DNA from: Tetmemena sp. SeJ-2015
Taxonomy: Eukaryota > Ciliophora > Spirotrichea > Sporadotrichida > Oxytrichidae
Length of the DNA stretch: 64,000 nt
Direction of reading: 5' to 3'
Assembly: GCA_027382625.1 (NCBI GenBank)
Contig: JAJKFJ010022680.1
Location: 1 to 64,000, forward strand
In this document: positions 48,101 to 59,000 of the stretch, one piece after another
Numbering within the stretch: position 1 is the stretch's first letter
How the letters are laid out: the number at the start of each line of letters is the position of its first letter
Program-made: the position numbers and the translations under genes
Notes under the pieces: generated by a model
What the model was told of the DNA's origin: nothing
The model's input: the letters and a program-made list of their open reading frames with translations, nothing else
Databases searched by the model: none

Positions 48101-51100
48101 AGTCAACAAAGGATTTAGCCAAAGCTCTAGCCAAATAATGTGTGGTGTTCAACTTGCTCAGATGGAATGGACCATATCATGGTTGCAAAATTCTTCAAGG
48201 GTCTAGCTAGTGCAGGAGCCTGGGCTTGTTTCGATGAGTTTAACAGAATCAATATCGAAGTGCTATCTGTTATTGCATAACAGCTGTTGGTGCTTTTCAG
48301 AGCTAAGGCCAACAATGACCCTGAGATCATATTCGAAGAATCACTTATCAAGATGAAGCCAACTTTTTGCGTCTTCATTACAATGAACCCTGGTTATGCT
48401 GGTCGTACTGAGCTTCCAGATAATCTAAAGGCTCTTTTCAGACCAGTTGCAATGATGGTGCCAGACTATGCCTTGATTGGAGAAATCATGCTCTATTCCT
48501 TCGGATTTTTGACTGGTCGTGATCTGGCAAGAAAGATGGTCACCACATTCAAGCTTAGTTCAGAGCAACTGTCTTCTCAAGATCACTACGACTACGGAAT
48601 GAGAGCTGTGAGATCAGTTATCAACGCCGCAGGACTTCTCAAGAGAGCTAATCCAGACATGAACGAAGATCAACTCCTTCTTAGAGCTTTAAGAGATGTT
48701 AACGTTCCCAAGTTCTTGAAAGATGACCTTCCACTGTTCGAAAACATCATTCTCGATCTATTCCCAGGAGTTGAAAAACCTAAAGGTCAACTATGGAAAC
48801 TTGTTCAGTTCTCTCAACAACTCTTGTGCACATTACAACCTCCAACCTGTTGATCAATTCATCATGAAGATTATCCAACTCTACGACACAATTCAAGTGA
48901 GACACGGTCTTATGCTTGTGGGCCCAACCGGTGGTGGCAAAACCTCTAACTACAAAGTACTTTAGCATGCTATGTCAGCTTTATCTGGTTAAGATGCGTT
49001 TGTGAAAGTGCATGTTGATATTCTGAACCCTAAGTCTATCACTATGGGACAGCTTTATGGATACGTAGACCCTTAAACTACTGAGTGGCAAGATGGAGTC
49101 CTAGCAAAGTTGGTTCTGGAGTGCACTAAAGACGAGTCACCTGATCTTCATTGGGTGATGTTCGATGGCCCAGTCGACGCAATTTGGATTGAAAACATGA
49201 ACACTGTACTTGATGATAATAAGAAACTGTGTCTAAACTCTGGTCAGATTATCACACTTACAAATAGGATGACTATGATGTTTGAGGTAGAAGATCTTGC
49301 TGTTGCATCTCCAGCTACTGTATCTAGATGCGGAATGGTCTACATGGAACCTGCTTCACTAACATTAGAACCCCTAGTTAAGTCTTGGTTGAACTCATTG
49401 CCACCTAAGGTTAAGGAAAATAAGAATATAGTTAATCGTCTACAATTCCTCTATGATAATTTCCTTGATGATGGTTGCTATTTCTTAAGAAAGAACTTAA
49501 TTGAACCAGTGAAAACTGTAGATAACAATATCGCTTAAAGCTCTATGAGAATCTTAGATTGCTTCCTTGCTAACTACGTTGAAAACGAAATAAAGAAAGT
49601 TTCCAAGGATGAAATTGCTAATCTTGAGTCGATGATCACCTAGCTGTTTGTTTATGCTACTATTTGGTCTATCGGATGTACTTCAACTTTAGAAGGAAGA
49701 CTAAAGTTCAGTTCTTGGTTCAGAGAACGTCTATAATCTCTCAGTATCGAATTCCCCGAGGAGAGATTGATATTCGATTACAAATTCAATAACGAGACTA
49801 AGGAGTGGTAGTATTGGAAAGAAACCATTGCTGAGTACTAAATAGACATAAAAGTGAGTTTCAATGAAATCTTGGTTCCCACGGTGGACTCTATCAGAAT
49901 GAAACATATGATCAAGTTCTTAGTCCTTCAGGGCAAGCATTGCCTTACACCAGGACCAACTGGAGTCGGAAAGAGTGTCAACATACAAGAACTGATGACA
50001 TATGAGCTGCCTGAAGAATTCCAAACCTTGGCTATGACCTTCTCAGCTCAGACCTCAGCCAATCAAACTCAGGACTATCTAGATGATAAATTCGAAAAGA
50101 GAAGAAAGGGAGTCTATGGACCTCCAGTAGGCAAAAAGTTTGTGATCTTCATCGATGACATGAACATGCCAAAGAAGGAGGAGTATGGGGCACAACCACC
50201 TCTTGAACTCCTTAGACAATGGATGGATCATCACGGATGGTATGATCGCAAGAGCAAGGAGAAGCCATTCAATAGAGTTGAGGACATCATCTTCATTTCA
50301 GCTATGGGTCCTCCAGGAGGTGGAAGAAGTGAGATCACATAGAGATTGCAAAGACATTTCAACATTATGACTTACACTGATGTACAGCAAGAATCTATCC
50401 ACACCATCTTCTATACAATCATCACCGGCTTCTACTATAATTTCTCATCAGATGTAAAGAATTCGCTAAACAACCTAGTTGAAATGACACTAAGAGTTTA
50501 TGATAACGTGCTTTACGGCAGATTAAAGCCTACTCCAAACAAGTCTCATTACACTTTCAATCTGAGAGACATTTCCAGAATCTTCTAGGGACTTTGTAAT
50601 GCTTCAAACAAGCTGACACCTTTACCTGTACACGTAGTCAGAATGTGGATTCATGAGAACAAAAGAGTGTTTGGAGATAGACTTATTGATAACCCAGATA
50701 GAGAATGGCTAGATAGCTTACTGCTCTCAGAAGCTGAGAAAACCTATCAACTAACTTAGAGAGAAATCTTCAATGCCGAAAGACTAATCTTTGGTGACTA
50801 CATGCAAGGCATTGATGTTGATAATAGAGTCTACTAGCAAGTAGAGAACCTCAAAGATTTCGTCACAAGGATAGAGGAATACTTAGAAGATTACAACTCC
50901 ACAGTGAAGACGTAGATGAAGCTAGTCATGTTCTTAGATGCTTGCGATCACGTCTCTAGAATCGAAAGAGTCATCAGACAACCTCTCGGAAACGCTCTCT
51001 GTCTGGGAGTGGGTGGCTCTGGAAGACAGTCTCTTTCCAGACTTGCCACTTTCCTAGCTAACTACAAGATCTTCCAGATAGAGGTAGTCAAAGGATACAA

Positions 51101-54100
51101 CATGCAAAACTGGAGAGAAGATGTCAAGAAGGCACTTATGCAGGCTGGAGTTGAGAACAAATCCACTTCCTTCCTATTCGTTGACACCCAAATCATCAAC
51201 GAGCAAATGTTAGAAGACATTAACAATATCCTAAACTCCGGAGATGTCCCAAGTCTTTACAAGACTGAAGATTTCGAACCCATTTACAAAGTTGGTAAAT
51301 TAGTTTGCATGGAGAAGGGACTTCAAATCACCAAGATGAACATGTTTTCTGGCTATCTCGGTAGAGTTAAGAGAAACATCCACATGATTATCGCTATGTC
51401 TCCTCTTGGAGAAATTTTCAGAAGCAGAATAAGAAAGTTCCCATCTCTGGTTAACTGCTGTACAATTGATTGGTTCACAGAATGGCCTGAGGAGGCTCTC
51501 CTTGGTGTGGGTAGAGGATAAGTAACATCTGAGGATCTTGGACTTGGTAAATTCCTGGAACCATGCGTGCAGATGTTTAAGAATATCCATCAGTCAGTAG
51601 AAAAGAAATCAATTGAATTCCTGGATTAACTCAGAAGAAGAAACTATGTCACTCCTACCTCTTTCTTAGAGCTGCTGAGCATGTACAAGACTATTCTCTT
51701 TGATAAGAGAAAGGAAGTTGAATTCTAGAAGAACAGACTATTGAAGGGTCTCCAAGTCCTTGAAGAAGCCGCTATTGAAATCGCAAAACTCAAGGAGCAC
51801 ATCGACAAAATGACACCAGAGTTGGAGGTAACAAAGAAAGATGTGGAAAAGACAATGCACGAATTGTCTCACGATAAGGCTGACGCTGATCAAGAGAAAG
51901 AGATCGTGGCGAAGGATGAGGCTGAGGCAACTTAACAAGAAGCAGAGGCCGAAACTCTAAAGACTGAGGCAGAACTAGAGCTTAGCAAAGCCACTCCTCT
52001 ACTCGAAGAGGCATCTAGAGTGCTAAAGGAACTCAAGAAAGACGATTTCTATGTTATGAGCTCTATCAAGAAGCCTACACCTGCTGTCGTACTCGGTATG
52101 GAAATCTCTTGCTATATGATGGGACTGAAAGCAAAGAAGACTAACTTGGGCAAAGTCGATGGTGATACCAATGGTTACTTCGATCTCGCTAGATCAAACC
52201 TACTTAACAATCCAGGACAGTTCATGTAGAAGATGATAGACTTTGACAAGGAGAACATGCCTGAGGCGACCGTGAAGAGGGTCAACGCCATCCTAAACTC
52301 AGAGGACTTCACTCTGGACAAGGTGAAGGCTGCTTCTCAAGCCCTGGTGGCCATCCACAAGTGGGTGAGCGCCATGATGCAGTACCACGAACTACTGAAA
52401 ATCGTTAATCCAAAGAGACTCAAGGTCGCAGAAATGAACGAGAAGCTTGCAATTGTGAGAGCTAACTTGGCCGAGAAGAGAAAGAAGCTCAGGGAAGTCG
52501 AAGAGAAGATTGAGAGCTTAGAGAGAATGTACAGAGAGAAACTAGAACTCGAAGCAAGTCTCCAACAGCAGATTAATGACTGCTATAAAAAGCTAGACAG
52601 AGCCAATAAGATCATTTCTGGTTTAGAAGGTGAGAAGACCAGATGGACTCAAACAGTAGGAAGATTAGATAGGGAATATGGACTATTGATCGGAAACTGC
52701 CTGGTTGGTGCAGGAATGGTCGCCTATGCTGGAGCATTCACCGCTAAGTTCAGAGCAGATCTTGAAGCTCTATGGAGAGATGGCATTAAACAAAACAAGA
52801 TCGACTGTATGGAGCACATATCAATGAAGTCTTTGCTTGAGGATCCAGTTAAGACAAAGATTTGGACTGCTGCCTCACTTCCTAATGACAACCTTTCCAT
52901 TGAAAATGCAATCATCATGTTCAAGTCAAGAAGATGGCCTCTCATGATTGATCCTCAGAATCAAGCCAATAAGTTTATCAAGAGTCTGGGTAAAGACGAA
53001 GCTGATTCGGGACTTGATGTCTTCAAAATGAGTGACTCATAGATCTTAAAGTTCCTTGAGCTCGGTATCTAATTCGGTAAATGGGTTTTGATTGAAAACG
53101 TGGGTGAAGATATGGACCCCGCACTTGAGCCTATTCTCTTGAAATAGGTCGACAAATCTGGTAGTTTAAAGCTAGGAGAAAAATCCATCCCTTACAATAA
53201 CAGCTTCAGATTCTTTATGACTACAACTATACCAAATCCTCACTACTCTCCTGAGACATCTGTGAAGGTGACGATATTGAACTTCGCGATCACCCCCTTC
53301 GGTCTAGAGGAGTAAATGCTCAATCAATTCGTATCTCAAGAGATGCCCGAACTCCAAAAGAAGAAGGACACTATCGTCTAGCAGAATGCCCAGTCAGCCA
53401 AGGTCCTCAGAGAAATTGAAGATAAGATTCTTGAGGGACTCACAAAGAACGCTAAGATCGCAGACATCTTGGAAGATGATGAACTCATTAAGGTACTCGA
53501 TGAGTCTAAAAAGACATCTGATGAAATCACCCAGAGAATGAAGGAGTCAGAGATCACTGAAAAGGAGATTGATAGAACTAGAGAAATCTATAGACCAGTC
53601 GCTTATCGCGCTTCCATCCTCTTCTTCACTATCATCGATTTGGCAGTTATTGATCCTATGTACCAGTACTCACTATAGTGGTTCTCAAATCTGTTTGGAT
53701 AGTCTGTGGACAATTCTCCGAAATCGAATGAAGCAGAGCATAGAATTAAGTTCCTGAATGACCACTTCACTTTGAGTCTGTACGAGAATATTTGCAGAAG
53801 CTTGTTCGAAAAGCACAAGTTGTTGTTCTCCTTCATTTTGACTGTGAAGATCCTCTTCGGAAATCACGAGATTGATCCTGATGAATGGAGATACTACTTG
53901 GCTGGACCTGCGGGAGAAATTGAAATCGCCAAGAACCCAACTGACTGGCTGGGTGAACTAGAATGGGCTGAGACTTATAAACAACTCTTTGCCATGTCTA
54001 AGTTGCCAGTGCTTAAGGGCTTCGATAACTTCTTCATTCAGAACAACAAAGCCTTCCAGAAGATATTTGACCATCCAGAGCCACATAATCAACCTATTCC

Positions 54101-56095
54101 CGGAGAGTGGAACAAGAAACTAAACTCTCTCCAGAAGATGATCGTGCTCAAGTCCATCAGACCAGATAAGATCACACTTGCAGTCCAAAACTACATTGTG
54201 GAGAAGCTAGGAAGAGAGTTCATTGAACCTCCAACCTTCAACCTAGCTAAGAGTTTCAAGGATTCCTCTGTAACAATTCCCCTGATTTTCGTGCTGAGTC
54301 CAGGATCTGATCCAGTTGCTGATTTCATTAGATTCGCTGAGGAGATGAATATGTCCAAGAAACTAGAATCTATCTCACTAGGAAAAGGACAAGATAAGAA
54401 AGCAGAGTCCATGATCTAGGACGCAGCTACAAGAGGTGGATGGGTACTCCTCATGAACTGCCACTTGGCTACCTCATTCATGCCCAAGCTAGAACATATC
54501 GTTGAGAACTTGGATGACAGCAATCACAGAGACTTCAGACTGTGGCTCACAAGTATGCCCAACAAAGACTTCCCAGTGTCTACTTTACAGAATTCAGTGA
54601 AGATGACTTTGGAACCTCCCAGTGGATTGAGACAAAACATCCTCAGAACTTACGAAGCCATAGACAACAAGGACTTTGAGGAGTGCACCAAACCAGAGCC
54701 TTACAAGAAGCTACTATTTGGATTCTCCTTCTTCCACGCTATCGTTTAAGACAGAAGAAAGTTTGGAGCTATTGGCTGGAACATTCCATACGAATTCACA
54801 AATGAGGACCTGACTGTGAGTAGAAGACAGCTAAAGATATTCGTGGAGGATTATGAAGCAATTCCTTATAAGGTGCTGAACTACATCGGAGCAGAAATCA
54901 ACTATGGTGGCAGAGTAACAGATGATAAGGACTCAAGACTGATCATTACTATCCTGAGAACATACGTAAACGAGGGAATTCTCCAAGACGGATTCAAATT
55001 TTCTACCAGCGGTATTTACTACAGTCCCGTTTCTGGAGAGAAGGAAGACTATATTGAATACATCAAGTCTCTACCACTTAATCCTGCTCCTGAGGCCTTC
55101 GGACTACATGAAAACGCAGAAATCACCACCTCCTAGAACACAACTAGAGTTCTGCTAGAAGCTATCCTCTCTATGCAACCAAGAGCTTCCAGTGGATCTG
55201 GAAAGACAAGAGAACAGATCATTGGTGAGATGGCTCAGTATCTTGAATCAAGAACTCCAGAGGTGTTTGACCTAGAGCAGGTTGGAAAGAAGTATCCCAC
55301 TTCCTATGAGGAATCTATGAATACTGTACTCTTCCAAGAATGCGTAAGATACAACAGACTTCTCTTTGACATGAAGATCAGTCTCGCAAACGTTCAGAAA
55401 GCCCTTAAGGGTGAGGTAGTCATGAGTGAAGAGCTAGAAAAGATGTCCAACTCCATCTTTGATAACTTAGTGCCCAAGACATGGCAAGACAAAGGTTTCC
55501 TATCTTTGAAGCCACTTGCATCTTGGATTCAAGATTGCAACGACCGTATCAACTTCCTAATGAATTGGATCACTCACGGTACTCCCAAAGTGTTCTGGAT
55601 CTCAGGATTCTTCTTCCCACAGGCTTTCTTGACCGGAACTCTGCAAAACTACGCACGTAAACACGTTATCGCTATCGACAGACTTGCATTCAAATACGAC
55701 ATCTAGGACGACAAAACTTACAAAGATATTAAGGAGAAGCCAGCGGATGGGTGCTACATATACGGAATGTATATTGAGGGCTGCAAATGGAACTACAGAA
55801 ACCACTTGTTGGATGATTCAGACCCCAAGAAGTTATTTACAGACCTCCCACTTCTACTATTAATCCCGCAACAAGACAGAGTTGCACCAAAATCGGTAAA
55901 TTAAATTTTAAGCAATTAAACTTATTATAGGGTATCTATAACACTCCAGTGTACAAGGTGCTTTCAAGAGCCGGTACATTGTCGACAACGGGTCACTCGA
56001 CCAATTTCGTGATGATGATGGAGTTGCCTTCGGACGAGAAAGAGGACAAATGGATAAAGGCAGGCGTGGCGGCGTTCCTTGCACTGAGGTACTGA
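42144..56095 (+). CDS. axonemal dynein heavy chain (inner-arm, single-headed type), scrambled at its N-terminal part
   Basis: Ciliary motor. N-terminus [12 protein letters not shown]; introns 42225-42258, 42335-42474, 42674-42878, 47738-47875 and 55896-55930. [22 protein letters not shown] is the N-terminal box typical of the DNAH1/3/7/12 group. Protein order between about 43870 and 45892 requires unscrambling. Linker: [19 protein letters not shown]1 P-loop [10 protein letters not shown] (about 48076), AAA2 GPTGGGKT (48922), AAA3 GPTGVGKS (49950), AAA4 GVGGSGRQS (51009). Stalk coiled coils and microtubule-binding tip about 51740-52680. AAA5/6 and C-terminal domain to FLALRY, TGA 56093. Single-base slips at about 46477 (missing G), 48138 and 48786 (extra base) look like errors: the second dynein copy on the minus strand lacks the slip at 48786, and the relic at 44600 keeps the G missing at 46477. 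Confidence 0.93.
42499..42512. other. 14-bp IES in dynein gene, pointer AAG
   Basis: AAG at 42496-42498 and 42510-42512. Removal joins GIKRKGQQ to [20 protein letters not shown] and corrects the frame. Confidence 0.75.
43946..44029 (+). other. dynein MDS bounded by GGAGAC and TTGACGATGTGCAA
   Basis: GGAGAC here (43946-43951) matches 44774-44779, and the 14-bp TTGACGATGTGCAA (44016-44029) matches 44800-44813. Joined protein: [18 protein letters not shown], then [21 protein letters not shown]. Confidence 0.92.
44096..44259 (+). other. dynein MDS bounded by TTGAGCCT and CATTA
   Basis: TTGAGCCT (44096-44103) matches 45557-45564; CATTA (44255-44259) matches 45640-45644. Joined protein: [26 protein letters not shown], then [21 protein letters not shown], following the order known in axonemal dyneins. 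Confidence 0.92.
44274..44346 (+). other. dynein MDS bounded by GCTTAAGAAAG and TCCAAC
   Basis: GCTTAAGAAAG (44274-44284) matches 45854-45864; TCCAAC (44341-44346) matches 45887-45892. The segment encodes [21 protein letters not shown] and joins to [16 protein letters not shown] one-base slip near 45825 in the preceding segment is needed for the frame. Confidence 0.88.
44386..44670 (+). pseudogene. decayed second copy of dynein coding sequence (relic)
   Basis: Five blocks match the intact gene in order: 44386-44414 with 46169-46197 (29 bp), 44456-44485 with 46235-46264 (30 bp), 44512-44531 with 46311-46330 (20 bp), 44572-44599 with 46450-46477 (28 bp) and 44612-44642 with 46491-46521 (31 bp). 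Between them the relic is AT-rich, has TGA codons and is shorter than the intact copy. It keeps a G at 44600 that the intact copy lacks at 46477/46478. It directly follows the even MDS block. Confidence 0.9.
44737..45892 (+). other. scrambled dynein locus, odd-numbered MDS block
   Basis: Carries the segments that alternate with the even block: [13 protein letters not shown] (44737-44779, a 43-bp MDS); [14 protein letters not shown]...(44800 on); [18 protein letters not shown] (about 45060-45125); [23 protein letters not shown] (45285-45350); the [15 protein letters not shown]...[10 protein letters not shown] segment to pointer 45557-45564; [15 protein letters not shown] (45640-45864); and the continuous gene from 45887. 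Conventional IESs also occur (about 44975-45030, 45130-45280, 45360-45395). Confidence 0.88.
47420..47447. other. 28-bp IES in dynein gene, pointer TCTCAG
   Basis: TCTCAG at 47414-47419 and 47442-47447. Removal joins VERMMQLS to [20 protein letters not shown]; a GT-AG intron reading of the same segment gives the wrong frame. This is the only IES I found between 46.2 and 56.1 kb. Confidence 0.75.
47738..47875 (+). other. intron in dynein gene (or IES with AGGT ends)
   Basis: GTAAGAG start and TATAG end are good splice sites and removal joins YKLVEEK to [17 protein letters not shown]. The ends also form an AGGT repeat (47736-47739, 47874-47877), so an IES would give the same product. Confidence 0.65.
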
Positions 56096-59000
56096 GCAGT
56101 GGGGGAGGCACGACTGTCGAGCTAACTCATACCCCTTAACAAGCTAATTGAAATGTAGATTTGGACTAGGTGCGTCTCTGCAATACGAATTGAATCACAA
56201 ATATTCATAATGAGAGAGCTTAGTCTTCTACATTTTTCTTATATTATAATACCTTTATTATTATATATCAACCATTTTTCCCACCTTTATCTTATAAACT
56301 AACATTCATAATCAATATCCAAGATTAAGAATGCTGCAGCATTCTTAATCTTGGATATTGATTATGAATGTTAGTTTATAAGATAAAGGTGGGAAAAATG
56401 GTTGATATATAATAATAAAGGTATTATAATATAAGAAAAATGTAGAAGACTAAGCTCTCTCATTATGAATATTTGTGATTCAATTCGTATTGCAGAGACG
56501 CACCTAGTCCAAATCTACATTTCAATTAGCTTGTTAAGGGGTATGAGTTAGCTCAACAGTCGCGCCTCCCCCACTGCTCAGTACCTCAGTGCAAGGAAAG
56601 CCGCCACGCCTGCCTTTATCCATTTGTCCTCTTTCTCGTCCGAAGGCAACTCCATCATCATCACGAAATTGGTCGAGTGACCCGTTGTCGACAATGTACC
56701 GGCTCTTGAAAGCACCTTGTACACTGGAGTGTTATAGATACCCTATAATAAGTTTAATTGCTTAAAATTTAATTTACCGATTTTGGTGCAACTCTGTCTT
56801 GTTGCGGGATTAATAGTAGAAGTGGGAGGTCTGTAAATAACTTCTTGGGGTCTGAATCATCCAACAAGTGGTTTCTGTAGTTCCATTTGCAGCCCTCAAT
56901 ATACATTCCGTATATGTAGCACCCATCCGCTGGCTTCTCCTTAATATCTTTGTAAGTTTTGTCGTCCTAGATGTCGTATTTGAATGCAAGTCTGTCGATA
57001 GCGATAACGTGTTTACGTGCGTAGTTTTGCAGAGTTCCGGTCAAGAAAGCCTGTGGGAAGAAGAATCCTGAGATCCAGAACACTTTGGGAGTACCGTGAG
57101 TGATCCAATTCATTAGGAAGTTGATACGGTCGTTGCAATCTTGAATCCAAGATGCAAGTGGCTTCAAAGATAGGAAACCTTTGTCTTGCCATGTCTTGGG
57201 CACTAAGTTATCAAAGATGGAGTTGGACATCTTTTCTAGCTCTTCACTCATGACTACCTCACCCTTAAGGGCTTTCTGAACGTTTGCGAGACTGATCTTC
57301 ATGTCAAAGAGAAGTCTGTTGTATCTTACGCATTCTTGGAAGAGTACAGTATTCATAGATTCCTCATAGGAAGTGGGATACTTCTTTCCAACCTGCTCTA
57401 GGTCAAACACCTCTGGAGTTCTTGATTCAAGATACTGAGCCATCTCACCAATGATCTGTTCTCTTGTCTTTCCAGATCCACTGGAAGCTCTTGGTTGCAT
57501 AGAGAGGATAGCTTCTAGCAGAACTCTAGTTGTGTTCTAGGAGGTGGTGATTTCTGCGTTTTCATGTAGTCCGAAGGCCTCAGGAGCAGGATTAAGTGGT
57601 AGAGACTTGATGTATTCAATATAGTCTTCCTTCTCTCCAGAAACGGGACTGTAGTAAATACCGCTGGTAGAAAATTTGAATCCGTCTTGGAGAATTCCCT
57701 CGTTTACGTATGTTCTCAGGATAGTAATGATCAGTCTTGAGTCCTTATCATCTGTTACTCTGCCACCATAGTTGATTTCTGCTCCGATGTAGTTCAGCAC
57801 CTTATAAGGAATTGCTTCATAATCCTCCACGAATATCTTTAGCTGTCTTCTACTCACAGTCAGGTCCTCATTTGTGAATTCGTATGGAATGTTCCAGCCA
57901 ATAGCTCCAAACTTTCTTCTGTCTTAAACGATAGCGTGGAAGAAGGAGAATCCAAATAGTAGCTTCTTGTAAGGCTCTGGTTTGGTGCACTCCTCAAAGT
58001 CCTTGTTGTCGATGGCTTCGTAAGTTCTGAGGATGTTTTGTCTCAATCCACTGGGGGGTTCCAAAGTCATCTTCACTGAATTCTGTAAAGTAGACACTGG
58101 GAAGTCTTTGTTGGGCATACTTGTGAGCCACAGTCTGAAGTCTCTGTGATTGCTGTCATCCAAGTTCTCAACGATATGTTCTAGCTTGGGCATGAATGAG
58201 GTAGCCAAGTGGCAGTTCATGAGGAGTACCCATCCACCTCTTGTAGCTGCATCCTAGATCATGGACTCTGCTTTCTTATCTTGTCCTTTTCCTAGTGAGA
58301 TAGATTCTAGTTTCTTGGACATATTCATCTCCTCGGCGAATCTAATGAAATCAGCCACTGGATCAGATCCTGGACTCAGCACGAAAATCAGGGGAATCTT
58401 TACAGAGGAATCCTTGAAACTCTTCGCTAGGTTGAAGGTAGGAGGTTCAATGAACTCTCTTCCTAGCTTCTCCACAATTAAAATTTTGGGAATGCAAGTG
58501 TGATCTTATCTGGTCTGATTGACTTGAGTACGATCATCTTCTGGAGAGAGTTTAGTTTCTTGTTCCACTCTGGGGAAATTTTAAAGGTTGATTTGTGGCT
58601 CTGGAGGGTCAAATATCTTCTGAAGGCTTTGATTTGTTTAAGATTAACCCCTTTAAGCACTGGCAACTTAGACATGGGAAATTGATAAGGGGAAAAACCC
58701 ACCCCAAAATTTAATTTGGGCTTGGCAAAATTTTAAAATTTTTTTTTCCCGAAAAACCCACCAAGTTAAAATTTTCCATTCATCAGGATCAATCTCGTGA
58801 TTTCCGAAGAGGATCTTCACAGTCAAAATGAAGGAGAACAACAACTTGTGCTTTTCGAACAAGCTTCTGCAAATATTCTCGTACAGACTTAAAGTGAAGT
58901 GGTCATTCAGGAACTTAATTCTATGCTCTGCTTCATTCGATTTCGGAGAATTGTCCACAGACTATCCAAACAGATTTGAGAACCACTATAGTGAGTACTG

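Noticed and set aside
58660..58800. A CCCCAAAA string resembling hypotrich telomere repeat
   Set aside because: Single occurrence inside a corrupted patch whose true sequence is known from the mirror; no tandem repeat. No telomere was seen anywhere.
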